Below, piece by piece: positions 23,736 to 34,432 of a stretch of DNA of 64,000 nt. Each line of letters begins with the position of its first letter. Position 1 is the first letter of the stretch. The stretch covers positions 4,578,714 through 4,642,713 of the forward strand of contig CP154954.1 of NCBI GenBank assembly GCA_039621445.1, read 5' to 3'. This DNA comes from Euglena gracilis (lineage: Eukaryota > Euglenida > Euglenophyceae > Euglenales). Below the pieces are notes generated by a model. The model did no database searches, was not told the origin of the DNA, and saw only the letters and a program-made list of their open reading frames with translations. Made by a program: the position numbers and the translations under genes.

Positions 23736-24515
23736 GCCAACATTGACATGACTTGACTTCCGCTGACTGCTGTGACATCGCATTTAAGAAACCTGTGGAT
23801 GACTAAATAAGGAAATTAAAACGCGAAACCAACATAAACAACAATTAGGCGGGGACTCTCACCACCCATTGCATTCTTCTTGGTATTTTTGTCAGCCCAT
23901 TTGGGGTGGCCATGACGTTGCAATACCACAGGCCTACCCACCGCCAACAGACTGGTATGCCGGGTGCAAGCTGCCCATCTGAATCTAACAGTAAAACACC
24001 ATGTAAGACACATTTCTGAGCATGGACGAGTTATTCCGATCCGTGCAGCACAAGCTGGTCAATAAGAATGAATGGTGGATAAAAGGTCAAGATCTGCGAA
24101 CTCATGCAGAAACGGCACTTGATTTTTTAAAAATAAATATACACGCATACCCTTTGCATGATCTTTGGTCATGTACACATGGCATCTTCACAACTCGCAA
24201 ACAAAGTGAAATTTTTGAGAGCACAGCAGTGCGAACGCAACAAAAGTACCGTTCTGAGCAAAGCAAGTATGGAGTGCAATACTATTTGAGGGGGGGTACG
24301 CATTCCAGGAACTCATTGTGTCAGGGGTGCAATTTGCCCCAAATCCAGGGAGGCAGTGATGCCCAAAGACTTCAGGAGTTCTACGACAAAAGTCCACTGG
24401 CAAACTGTGTCACAAGGGTTCAACTGGCCGTGCGAGTGGTTCCAACCCCGAGGCTTTCCAGAATGGAGTTGGAAAAAAAGGTCAGAGGGTAAGAAGGCGG
24501 TGGTTTCCAGCTCAC

Positions 24516-24634
24516 GGATTTGCCTTGGGGGGCACCTGGGCGACCTTCACCGTCACCCACACCTTGCACACCAAGTCCCCTGCGGCATCCTTCAGCTCGG
24601 CCATGGGTTCAAACTCCGTCACGTCGCATGGCAC
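24516..24634 (-). CDS. Exon with a MITE just upstream of its acceptor
   Basis: A 119-bp minus exon between acceptor CCCCCCACCAG and donor AATCC|GTGAGC. It gives 39 codons plus two bases, reading an alternating hydrophobic segment (AGDLVCKVWVTVKVAQVPPK) typical of beta strands. The hAT-type MITE at 24653 begins 16-18 bp upstream of the acceptor AG, so it now supplies the sequence where a branch point and pyrimidine tract would lie. No family recognised. Confidence 0.55.
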
Positions 24635-24652
24635 CTGGTGGGGGGTTCCTGT

Positions 24653-24930
24653 CAGGGGTTTTTTTAAGACCGGGGGGGGGGAGGGGGGGTCCCCCACACC
24701 CACCCACCCCCCTGGGGGGGGGGGGAGGGGGTCCGGGGGACCCACAAAAAATGGCCGAAAAATCGCGAAAAGTGCTAAAAATAGAATTTTTTTCGGCGCC
24801 CGCGGCGCCGAAAAGTATATCCCACCCCCCTCCGGGGGGGACCCCCCCCCGGGGGGAGGGGGTCCGGCGGACCCACCCACCCTACCCCCCCTCCCCCCCC
24901 CGGGGGTCCAAACTTTAAAAAAAATCCCTG
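24653..24930. mobile_element. hAT-type MITE, copy 2, TSD GTTCCTGT
   Basis: 278 bp, same orientation and sequence family as 20686-20969. Starts CAGGGGTTTTTTTAAGACC and ends AAACTTTAAAAAAAATCCCTG. Exact 8-bp TSDs GTTCCTGT lie at 24645-24652 and 24931-24938. No ORF of its own. It must be moved by a transposase encoded elsewhere. Confidence 0.92.
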
Positions 24931-25483
24931 GTTCCTGTCATGCTTGTGCTTCCCGACCGGGGGGGGGGGCCATGGGCACCCGACTAAACACAAGCCTGGT
25001 CCCTGTTGTCGCCTCTGTTGATGCATGCAAAAAAAATACACCTCCGAGGTTCTTGTGGTTTTGTATTCAATTTGTTCCCGGCGGTAGTAGAAACAAATCA
25101 CTGCAGGAAGACAACCTGATTAACCGATGTTACATCGCGCCGTTCAACGCCTGTTCCCTGTGGATTGATTCAATCCACAGACCTGGACCAAATGGTGCAT
25201 GGGGCAGTGGTGCTAGAAAAAAAGGAAAGGGTGCCAGATAACACCACCGCTTTTTCTCCCAAAAGAACTTGCTTGCTTCAAAGGGAGGAGTCATAGCCAG
25301 GGGCTCTGTTTAAGATGAACACCCCCAACGTCGGCCTGAGGGGCAAAAGCGTTGGGGGGCCTCGCAATACCCATTCACTCATCTCCCCAATCCCAAGTTC
25401 CAACTCCCAACTCTCATCCCCCCGAACAGCAAAGGGTGAATTGCAATGCCCCCAATAATAATTGGGGGAAAAATAAAAACAAT

Positions 25484-25615
25484 TCACCCCTTGCTGATCG
25501 CATAGGGGGGAATGGGAACAGTGAACAACACAGTGTTCAGGAACTTGTATGCACACCACTTGGTACAAAACCAGGCAAATATTTGACGGGTTTCAGAAAC
25601 TCTCCTTTCAACCAA
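25484..25615 (-). CDS. Candidate terminal exon
   Basis: The minus frame ends at a stop near 25484 after a natural stretch including KWCAYKFLNTVLFTVPIPPY. Its acceptor is weak and its phase does not join directly to the exon at 25787, so the connection is unproven. Product unknown. Confidence 0.25.
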   Translation of the reverse strand: MVERRVSETRQIFAWFCTKWCAYKFLNTVLFTVPIPPYAISKG

Positions 25616-25786
25616 ACCCCAATCCAATACCAAAACGAATGTTGTGCAGGTGTAAATCTGGAACATGAGAAGCAAAAAGTGGCTGATTTTGTGTTTTTGA
25701 GGATGGTAAAATGGTAACAGTAAGAGAGACATGGTAATCACAAAATCTAAAACCCCAAAAACCCAAAAACCCAAAAAACCACACAC

Positions 25787-25867
25787 CCAATGGGGGAGGG
25801 AGTGAAAACTGCTTTCTGGATAATTTTTCCATTGCACCACTTCTTTTCTCTTGACACCCATTGGAGC
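25787..25867 (-). CDS. Internal exon, 27 codons, unknown product
   Basis: An 81-bp minus exon between acceptor TTTTTTTTTTGACGAG and donor CATTGG|GTGTGT. It reads 27 whole codons including GVKRKEVVQWKNYPESSF. Its phase 0 start matches the phase 0 end of the exon at 25975-26130, with an intron of 107 bp between them. No family recognised. Confidence 0.5.
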
Positions 25868-25974
25868 CTCGTCAAAAAAAAAAGACCACAGCCAGATAAT
25901 GATAATCATTGTTCCAGAAACCTCAATACTAATCTCAATCTAAATCTCAATACTGTCACAAATAACTGGCACAC

Positions 25975-26130
25975 CTTTAGGTCGCTTATGGTCGCAGTAA
26001 TAATGCCGCGAGCCTTTTTGGGAAACTCTGCCCGGCAAGCCACAGGAATGCCCCGCCGACCATCCCGCGATAAGTACGCACTGACCACCATCACAATGGT
26101 CTGTGATTGAGGCAACGGAGAGTAGCCATT
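25975..26130 (-). CDS. Internal exon, 52 codons, unknown product
   Basis: A 156-bp minus exon, exactly 52 codons, between acceptor TTCTCTCGTGCTGTCAG and donor CTAAAG|GTGTGC. It reads TIVMVVSAYLSRDGRRGIPV and then a basic and hydrophobic stretch. A second frame is also open and Cys/His-rich, so the frame is probable but not certain. It joins in phase to 25787-25867. It does not join in phase to 26300-26409 without a further exon. Confidence 0.5.
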
Positions 26131-26299
26131 CTGACAGCACGAGAGAAAGCACATGGGAAACAAGAAATTATGAGATAAATTAAGCAGAAAAGGCTACGGA
26201 GGTCGTTGTGCCTGCTCATTTTCTTTGCTCTTGCCATGTAACTCAACGCTTTGAAAAAAAAAATGTGGAAAATCTGGTTAAAAAAAATATGTGCCTTAC

Positions 26300-26409
26300 A
26301 GCGGGGGGGTCGGGATACTTTTGCTTGTGGGAGATGAATAAGTATACCCCCAAGGTGCTGATAAAGCATTAACAGGCCCTGGCGCAATGAAAGTTTTATG
26401 AACATCACA
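26300..26409 (-). CDS. Internal exon, unknown product
   Basis: A 110-bp minus exon between acceptor TTTGTGCTCGAG and strong donor CCGCT|GTAAGG. It reads 36 codons plus two bases, including VHKTFIAPGPVNALSAPWGY. Joining it to the exon at 26496-26546 keeps the frame open (intron of 86 bp). Family unknown. Confidence 0.5.
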
Positions 26410-26495
26410 CTCGAGCACAAACAAAAAATTGATTTGATTTGGTGACAAAAAAGGCAATAAAGACAAAAAAAGTGTGTACTTGTGCAAAAAAAGAC

Positions 26496-26546
26496 CTTTT
26501 TGGTGTCTGGTGCATACAGAACTCGTGCACAATCCAATTTATGTGA
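26496..26546 (-). CDS. Internal exon, 17 codons, unknown product
   Basis: A 51-bp minus exon (acceptor GTCGAACTGAAG, donor AAAAAG|GTCTTT) reading SHKLDCARVLYAPDTKK. Phase 0 at both ends. It lies 55 bp from the MITE at 26602, which would then sit in the preceding intron. Confidence 0.4.
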
Positions 26547-26601
26547 CTTCAGTTCGACTAAATGTTTTTCTTTGGAGAGTGGTTGCAAACCGTTCCTGAA
26601 T

Positions 26602-27003
26602 CAAGGTTGACAGCTTTTTTTGAAACAAAAAAAAATGTTTTTTTTAAAAATATGGTTTTTTAAAAAACAAAAAAACCTTATGGAGGGTTTGGGGGAAATT
26701 TTTTTGAAAAAATTTTTAGGGAAAAAATCATTTTTTTTATCTCTGCAGCTTCATTCTCTCACATGCCTGGAAGGAACGAAGACGGTGTTTTTTTTGGGAG
26801 GGTGTTCAACAAATTCAAACCCCATGGGAAGTCTTACCATTGGGGGCGGTGCCAAGGATGCCGAAAGCACAAAAAAATTGACTGAAGAACTTTCCCTCAA
26901 AAAAAAATGGCCATTTGCAAGGAAAAAGGTCAATTTGTGCTTTTTTCAAAAAAACATGTTGTTTTTGCTGTTTTTTTTGAAATAAAAAAAAACGTCAACC
27001 CTG
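26602..27003. mobile_element. MITE with 8-bp TSD TCCTGAAT
   Basis: 402 bp flanked by exact TCCTGAAT duplications (26594-26601, 27004-27011). Terminal inverted repeats: left CAAGGTTGACAG and a T run, right an A run and CGTCAACCCTG. The 8-bp TSD fits hAT. T/A-rich ends, no transposase. A different family from the CAGGGG elements. Confidence 0.8.
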
Positions 27004-27415
27004 TCCTGAATTAGCAGTCACACCATTTCACCTAAATTCACCAATGCAGCCAGGTGAATAGAGTTGAAAGGATTGCAGATGGACCGACGTTGCCTGATGC
27101 TCGTTGAGCAGGCTCTGAAATCAACTCTTCATCCCCCACACATATTTCGAATAAAAATGAATTATTGGACAAAAAATGAGCATTTGTTCCCCAGTGGTTT
27201 TGGTGCTGCTTCAAAGAAATGTTGGGAAAAAAATCTTGAAAAAGCAAATGTAGAAATGCCCATCAAAGAGGGGAAAATGACTTGCTTTCCGAACTTCAAA
27301 CCCACGTTGGCCAGAAAAAGGTCGACCATATGAAATGGGGCATTCAAAGCTTCAATTTGCAAACCACTCAGTCACCCATGCCTGGAGGAAAATCTGCTGG
27401 TTCTCTTCAAAAATT

Positions 27416-27477
27416 TCACAGCCTGGCAACTTCAGCTTTGGTGTAGTCCAGCTGGTGAATCGTTGGAGAAATAGTCC
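27416..27477 (-). CDS. Terminal exon of a minus-strand gene, unknown product
   Basis: Begins after a textbook acceptor (CACACGTTTTCTTGCAG) and ends at a TGA stop at 27416-27418. Joined to the preceding exon at 27608-27663 through a 130-bp GT-AG intron it stays in frame and reads TISPTIHQLDYTKAEVARL to the stop. A different frame of the same region is also open to a donor at 27376. No family recognised. Confidence 0.55.
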
Positions 27478-27607
27478 CTGCAAGAAAACGTGTGAAATAG
27501 GATAACGGCATAATCCCAACGATGGTGCCAACCGTCTGGTCAGCTGTACGGTTGCGAGAGAATTTGAAAAATTGCACTGGATCATGAGAATTTAAGATGA
27601 AGTTTAC

Positions 27608-27663
27608 CCTCAGCTTCCTTGAATTTGGCATTCAAACCCATACAAATCTGCTGATTGCTCAAC
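27608..27663 (-). CDS. Internal 56-bp exon, unknown product
   Basis: Between acceptor TTTTTGTCGTGCACAG and donor CTGAGG|GTAAAC. Only one frame is open across it (LSNQQICMGLNAKFKEAE plus one base at each end). Phases match the flanking exons at 27416-27477 and 27739-27793, which is good evidence for a real spliced gene. Confidence 0.55.
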
Positions 27664-27738
27664 CTGTGCACGACAAAAACGAAAATTGAACAAAATCTCT
27701 TGATACGCGGCATCAAAACTTTGGTTTGAAACACCGAC

Positions 27739-27793
27739 TTAAAGGTATCTCCCTTCTTTTGTGAGTGATGAGGCTGTCCTTGTCTCCCCAATG
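27739..27793 (-). CDS. Internal 55-bp exon, unknown product
   Basis: A minus exon between acceptor CTCCACAATCGCAG and donor CTTTAA|GTCGG. It reads LGRQGQPHHSQKKGDTF and ends with two bases that complete a Lys codon with the next exon. Phase-consistent with 27608-27663. The donor is not ideal. Product unknown. Confidence 0.4.
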
Positions 27794-28490
27794 CTGCGAT
27801 TGTGGAGAGGAGTTGTGGTTTGTGTTCGCCCTCCCCACCCTCTGGAGAACTCTTCCCTCTCTGGAGAACTACCAAAAAAAATTTGTGAAACTTCTGTGTG
27901 GTTGCGAAGAGAGTAGCTGACCCACCCAGGCGGCGGAGGGAAGGTAGTCGCAAAAGATATAAAAAAAAACCCTTTTTGCACAATTTTTCAGACCAAAACC
28001 AATTTTCCATTAATTGTCTTGCCTTTCAAACTTTCAACACCGTTTCCGGACAATCGGTTCAATACGGCTCAACCCATATGCGGAGCCAGTGCAATGGAGG
28101 TTCAGGACGTCTGATAAGAACCCACGGCATCGCGGCGGGGGGGGGGGGGTCCAACCTCCATGAGTTGATACAAGGGCAGGTGTCGGGGTCAGGATCCCCT
28201 CTGGCAAGTGGGGATGCCTAAACAGTGGCGTTGCCAAAGTGAAACCATTTTCGGGCCAGCGCTTCACTTCGGACCAGGAAGAAAAAATTTACTCCAAAAA
28301 TTGACCTTTCCGACACTTTTGGGCAAAAAAATTGTAAAAATCACCGAAAAATTCAGGCGTGGAACGCCAGAGGGAAATATTTAGCCTTTTGGGGGGGTCC
28401 CATGTGCCCCCCCCATGATGAGGTCCAGACCCCCATGGAAGCCGTGGGTGGTCCTCCCACCCCATGAAACCCTCCATATATCAAACCTGG

Positions 28491-28965
28491 GTCATACATC
28501 TCTTTAAGGACCCCGGGGGGGAGGTTGCTGGGCTAGGGCTAGAAATTTGGGCTGGCTAGAAATTTGGGCTGGCTAGCCCCCCCGGGGGGGGGGGGGGGGG
28601 CTGGACCCCGGCTGGACCCGAACCGGGGCGAGCTGGACTGAAATCGGAAAAATGCCCAAAAATGACATGCAGAACACAGTTTTGAAAAAATGATGCATCT
28701 GAAACCCCCCAAAAAATGCCCCAAACGCCCCCCAAACCCCATTTTTGGCCACTTTTGAACACAGTTTTTCAAAAAATTTCGGCGCTTTGCGCCGAAAAAA
28801 TTTTGGGCTGGACCCCCAAAAAAGGGGCTGGCTGGCTGGGCTAGCAGCACCCCCCCCCCGGGGGGTGCGGCTGCGGCTGGGCTGGGCCCAAATCGGGGCT
28901 GGCTGCAGCCGCCCCCCCCCCGGGGGGGGGAGGGGGGTTCGCAAAACCTGAGAGAGATGTATGAC
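28491..28965. mobile_element. 475-bp TIR element
   Basis: Left end GTCATACATCTCTTTAAGG, right end AGAGAGATGTATGAC, inverted over about 13 bp. CTGG flanks both sides, a possible 4-bp TSD, but the exact boundary is ambiguous. The interior is G/C-run rich with TTTCGGCGCTTTGCGCCGAAA-like palindromes. No transposase. Confidence 0.6.
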
Positions 28966-29330
28966 CTGGGTAGGGTCCCATGATGGAGAGAAAAAATACA
29001 AGTGAAAATCAGATTGGCTTGGTTCAGCATGTTGCGCCGAGGCAACCCGGGGGGGGGGGAGGGTCCGGAGTGCCTGTGAGTGCCTGCCCAGGCAGGCACT
29101 ACCTCCCCCCCCGGGGGGTCAGATTTCGGCCTGTGCCCAGTTCGTTTGAAAATAGGCCATTTTTGGCTCCCCGGTGCCTTCGGCGCCGGGTCTGTGCTAG
29201 GGCACTTTTGCCCGTGTGCCCTACCCCCCCCAGGGGGAGGGTCACATCGGGAGTGCCCCAGAGTACCTGCCCAGACAGGCACCCCCCCCCCCGGGGTGGG
29301 GTCGGCACCTGACTAAAATACGGCCTGTTG
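28966..29330. repeat. Palindrome-rich G/C-run span
   Basis: Contains GAGTGCCTGCCCAGGCAGGC followed by C runs at 29088-29118, and a related GAGTACCTGCCCAGACAGGC at about 29260, both followed by C8+ runs. No gene seen. Confidence 0.5.
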
Positions 29331-29586
29331 TGCCAAAGGTGGGGTCTGAAGGGGACATTTTGGGGGATCTGTCAATCCTCCAAAATGTCGGGAAATGGGT
29401 TTGCTAAAAAAGGAAATGAAAGTGCTGTTTTATGAGTTAAAAGCCATCTTCTCTCCAAACAGGGATGTGTTTTGACAGCATCATGGATTCATGGTTGCAG
29501 TTTTCATTAACTTGAAAGGAAAAAATTGATGAGAAAATGGGGGGTGAAAGCCGTCCAACCATTGGTCAAATAAACTAGCTTATGAC

Positions 29587-29717
29587 TTTCAACTGATTCA
29601 AAAACAACGCTGGGGCAAAACCTGTGTACGGTGACTGATAGGAAACCAGAAGAGATGTTAAATATTGTTGCAGAAATTGCGGAAGTAAACATTTTTGAAT
29701 TCCCTGAGCAGACGTGC
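29587..29717 (-). CDS. Internal exon, 43 codons, unknown product
   Basis: A minus exon of 131 bp between acceptor TTTGGATCTCCCAG and donor TTGAAA|GTCATA. It reads two bases plus 43 codons, including LLVSYQSPYTGFAPALFLNQ, a natural hydrophobic/aromatic composition. An exon-like relative of its upstream edge (LEPPGTS against LDLPGTS) appears on the minus strand near 30640. Product unknown. Confidence 0.5.
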
Positions 29718-30023
29718 CTGGGAGATCCAAAGCGGCAAATAAGTGAACGGAGACCATGGGAACCTTGACGAAGGGCCCCCACCCCCCGCCCCACGCGCCG
29801 GGTGGTGCAGCCTCCCCCTGCCGAGGGTAAAAAAAAAAGATTTTCAAAACCTCTTCAAATTGATCCGGAATCTATCAGTGCGATTTCCTGACATTTATCA
29901 CTTTCCAAACCATCACAAATCATTTGGCCCACTACAACCTGGGTACGGGACAAAGTAGGGTTGGGAGGTCGGAGACGCCCCAAGCCTTTCACCCCAACAA
30001 TGAATGAGAAAACTTAATTGAAC

Positions 30024-30106
30024 ATATTGGGAAACAATGTCTGTGATATTTGCCGAGGACAACAACGGAGGTTCGAGGACAGTTTCCACAGCTTCCCAGG
30101 CAGGGG
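30024..30106 (-). CDS. Internal exon, 27 codons, unknown product
   Basis: A minus exon after a very strong acceptor (GTTTATCCATTTTCAG), reading AWEAVETVLEPPLLSSANIT and a few more codons to a weak donor (CAATAT|GTTCAA). Its phase does not join directly to 29587-29717, so another exon or a different donor is needed. Product unknown. Confidence 0.45.
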
Positions 30107-31867
30107 CTGAAAATGGATAAACAAAAGGCACTGGGTCAGCAAAAAAGGTGTGGCTAACCTTTCTAATTTCTGCCCCCCAGCCCGGCACAGCTTGAGTTTT
30201 CTTGTTTTGATAAAAAAGTTTTTGTGAAAAAAAATTAAAAGGCAACTTTTTTGGCTTCGTTTTGAACGAGCTGCCACGGTTTGGATGGACAAGCATTCCA
30301 AAAAAAGACTGCCAAAGGGGAACAAAAAAAATTGGGAAGTCCCAAAAACTTGCAAAAAAGTTCTAAAACTGCCAGACCGCGAAGTCCCAATCTCTGACAA
30401 ACAACTTTTTTTTTATTTTCAACAAGCTTCCAAATATTAATCCAAAATATTTTGCAAACGTGCCAAAAATTATGCCAAAAATCCCGGAAACTGTGAGTGT
30501 TAGTTAACTACTGGCCTCCCCAGCCGGCGGCTAAAGGCGGCGATTGTGGTAAACACGGCCATTACCCCGGCCTATCAGTATGTAGTGTTTGGGTGTTTGA
30601 TCCTTGGGCAGACAGACAGTCTCAAAATCCTTGAAGATGTGCCTGGGGGCTCCAAAGCAACAAACGAGGCGAAAAAGGCAAGTCTGCATACTAAACCAGT
30701 GCATTGGGAATTATTGGCTCGCGCCTCTCCCATCTCCCATCTCCCCCACTCAGTCCAGGTTCAAAAAAAATTGACCCCAAAATATGCCTTTCTTTTTAAA
30801 AAATGCAGCAATGCATCATCTGCCCCACCCCGCCAAAACATCGTCCAAACAATGCCATACTGGTCGCAAATATCAATGTACTCAAAAAAAAACAGTTTAC
30901 TGTTTCTTGGGGCCTAGGTGGTCATTTTCACCACCGGTGGGGAGGGAGCCCAAAACGGCATCTAACCCCCCCCAAATTACCTGGCGGGGTGCCAGGTTAT
31001 TGGAACCAATTTATGGCCCTTCCCCCCTGCCAGGTTATTTGGGCCCTTGTTTTCAGTGCCGTAAAAAATTTTGCCTTAAATGGGGGGTGCCAAGTTATTG
31101 GAACCATCTTTTTTGCCCCTCCCCCCACCAAGTTATTCAGCCACTACCAGGAGCAAGGGCCCCGCAGGCTATTTGGGAGGTTTACTGCTGGCTCGTAAGG
31201 ACCCAGCACCACGTAAAACTGCCAAAATCATCTACATTGGGGGGGATGGGGCATCTGAGCTTCCGTCACATTGGCAAAACGCTTTATTGGACTGTGGAGA
31301 AAACCGATTGCATGGGAAAAAAGGCAACAAAAGATGTGATTCTGCTCACTGGTGACACCCTGTGCACCCGTAATCTGTTCGCAGGGTGTAATCTGTTCGC
31401 AGAAGTGCCTGGTGACCGGATTTGGGCGTTTACGGGAGCGCCACAGCACACCCATGAACACCCAAAATTCACCTGTGAACACTGAAAAAACGAAATTCGG
31501 TAGGATGCAGGTCCCGTTAAACCTGGCCTGTGAGTTTGGGGAACGGTTATAAGCCAAAATCAGGGTTTACCCAAGCGTAGAAACAGGGGGCCCCCGTTTC
31601 CACACCGGGAATTGTGGGTGAACCCCGATATTTCTCATGAATCATAACAACAACAACAACAAACAAACCATGGCTGACCCAAATTTCAGCCTGAAACCAG
31701 GTTCAGCAGGAAATGGTTTGTTTCCACCTTCCCATTCAACAGACATGTTCCATTCTGTTCTGGCAGTGTGCTTGTGAGGTACCAAGCGACCGAAGGTTGA
31801 CCCCTTTATGGGAATTTAAAGCAAAACAAACAAAACCCCGTTCTGTCTCCTAACTCCCAAAACAAAC
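30107..31867. other. Span with repeated fragments, no firm gene
   Basis: Contains three related GTGCCARGTTATTGGAACC-like segments (about 30990, 31030 and 31090), an AAC trinucleotide run near 31646, and a GGGGGCCCCC-centred palindrome near 31590. Open frames are not convincing. Confidence 0.35.
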
Positions 31868-33044
31868 ATGAGTTCACAAAAAATAAGTGATAATTCGCGC
31901 CGAGGGGTCAAACCCCCAAGGGGGGGATCCACCTCGGCGGAGTGCCAGAATTTCCCAATGGAAAAGAAATTGGTGTGGTGCGGCCGTGCCGAGAGGGGTC
32001 AGTCCACAAGGGGGGGGGGGGTGATCATTTTGCCGTGCCGAGGGGTCTGACCCCGGGGAGGGGTTCCAAACCTCCAAAAATTGAAACTATCAAAAGCCCG
32101 AAATTCGGCAATTTATACAAAAAAAATACGTAAGCCAATAATTAAAACTAGGCAGCCCATGAATCATAATCATAATCATATTTGCCCAATTTCCCCCCCA
32201 TTTTCTCGCCTTGGAAGGCGCAAAAAAATGTTACCGCCCAGCCACGCCTTGGGGGGGGTCAGAGGACCCACTTTTGGGGGGTCAATTTTGAGGTCAAAAA
32301 ATGGCCAAAAAATGGCCAAAAAAATGGCCAAAACCCATCCTCCAACCCTTGGCCTTGGGGGTCTAGCGGAACTCCCCCCCAACACCTCCCCCCTCCCCCT
32401 CCAAACTTTTAAAAAAAAATCCTGGTAGGCCACCCTTTGGCCAGAGAAAACCTCTGATTGTCGGACACAAAAGAGTTTCACAGCACACCTGAAAACAAAG
32501 AACAGCATCATTTGACTTTAACCCCTTTGCCAAAGTTGGCAAGGCGCACGGGAAGGTAAAAAAAAAACAAAAACAAAAACATAAAAAAAAAAAAACAAAA
32601 AAAAACATTAAAATAAAAAAACAAAAAAAAAAAAACAAAAATTAACACAGAACAATAAAAAAAAAAAACCCCCTTTGCAAAGATGGCAAGTAGGCAGGGA
32701 AGGTAGCAGCAATTGTAAGCATTAATAATGAGCCGATGCAAGACAAAGGAACAACTACATTCTGCATGTTTGCCATGTTCTGGAAAGGCCACAAAGAGTC
32801 TTTCTATGCTTCAAAAATCAGGTGCTACGTTGATAAAAAGAAATTTGTTTGCCCAGTCGTTGGTGCAATTAAAAACAAATGATGCTTTTTGTGCCTGTTT
32901 TTTTGGGTGTTAGCCTGTTTGGGTAACACCTGTTTGGGTGTTTGGGTTAAGGAAATCCTAATTTGGCTTAGCACGTTCCGACCCTCACCCCCCCCCCCCA
33001 TTTGGCTTATGGCCAGGCTCCTTCAGACGGTGCAATGACGTAGA

Positions 33045-33178
33045 CAGGGGGGGGGCAGTGGGTAGTCGGCCGACTAGTCAGCCGACTACCCAATTGGTCG
33101 GCCGACTGGGCCTGGTCGGTAGCTAGTCGGCGAGACAGGGGGGGGGGGGTGGGTAGTCGGCCGACTACCCACTCTAAT
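33045..33178. repeat. Cluster of GTCGGCCGAC palindromes
   Basis: TAGTCGGCCGACTA and close variants occur four times in about 130 bp, in both orientations, around a G run. The outer copies (GGGTAGTCGGCCGACT and GTCGGCCGACTACCCAC) could pair. Confidence 0.75.
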
Positions 33179-33971
33179 GTACTGACGGGCCAAGTTCGCC
33201 GACTTTTAAGCCCCCCCACTGTGAACAAATTCCTCACACTGAAATGGTCCAGATGGGGTCAAATGAGCATCCTGCACCAATGCAATCAACCACAGCAGAA
33301 AATGTAAGGTCCGTGGGGAGGGTGGTTTGGGTTTGTGGGACTCCAAAGGGGTAAAACAGATTGATAGACAAAGATTGCATGAAAATCCTTTGCAAATGAC
33401 AGTGTTCTGCACCTTGAGGGCAGAAAATTCCTCCACCACCCTCACCACCACACACCCCCCAACCGCACCCCCCCCCCTCTGCTGCCCCCCCCCCTCAAAA
33501 AGCGAAATCCCTTTGTGCAGGCAAAATCCCTTTATGTGGGCAAAATACTAGGCCCCCCGAACCCCCACCCTCAAATAACAAAATCGCGGCTATTTTGACT
33601 GGGTCATTAAGTCATTTTGATTGGGTTTTCCTGCCACCGTATGGAAAATCTCATGGGCAAGCGCTCGGCCAAAAATGGTCACCTGGACCGCACCACTGTT
33701 TCGGTGTTGGGTGTCCCTCACCCTCCTGGACCAGAGGGTGACAGTCGCCCCAAACCTGCCCTTAGCTCTGGTCTATTGGGGGGTGGGTTGCGCCATGGGT
33801 CAGATTTTGGCCCGGCCAAAGGCTGAGCAGAATTTTTTTAAGCCTTTTCGGCCGATTCTGGCTGGGTTTTGGGTGGTGGGTGGGTGGGGAGGGGGGGGGG
33901 TTGTGGGTGTGTGTTTGGGTGGGGGTGGGTGGGTTTTTGGAAAAAGTGGGTGGGTGGGCTTGAGCCCCCCC

Positions 33972-34390
33972 CATAGTGGGCATTTTTTTTGTTCTTTTTT
34001 TAAAAAAAAACCAATGTGTTTTTTTTAAAAAAAACAGTTAAAAAACATCAAAAAAAAACAAAAGAAAAATTTCATTGAAAAAACTCGTTATGAAACTCCC
34101 AAACCATACTTTGAATCCTACTAAGTTCAAAAACTGCCAAAAATGGTCAAAAACATCCAAAAATGCAACAAAATGGAATTTTATAACTTTTTTCCATTTT
34201 TTTTGTGCAAGGAAATTTTTGGCAGAAATTACCCAAAAGCTGCCAAAAATCATTGAAAATGTGCATTCAAAAAATTTTCCATGCAAAACCCACTGGGTGT
34301 TTTTTTTGTTTTTTTTTAAAAAAATTGTTAGAATTTAAAACAAAAACAAAAAAACAACGTCAAAAAAAAAAAACAGGTCGGCCCACTATG
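33972..34390 (+). mobile_element. MITE of the CATAGTGGGC family, copy 1
   Basis: Starts CATAGTGGGC and ends GCCCACTATG. It is the reverse-orientation relative of 52696-53109 over its whole length. Here the flanks are C-rich and no clean TSD is visible. T- and A-runs flank a gene-less core. Confidence 0.75.
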
Positions 34391-34432
34391 CCCGCCCCCC
34401 CCGCTTTCTGAAACCACCCACATATCACCCTC

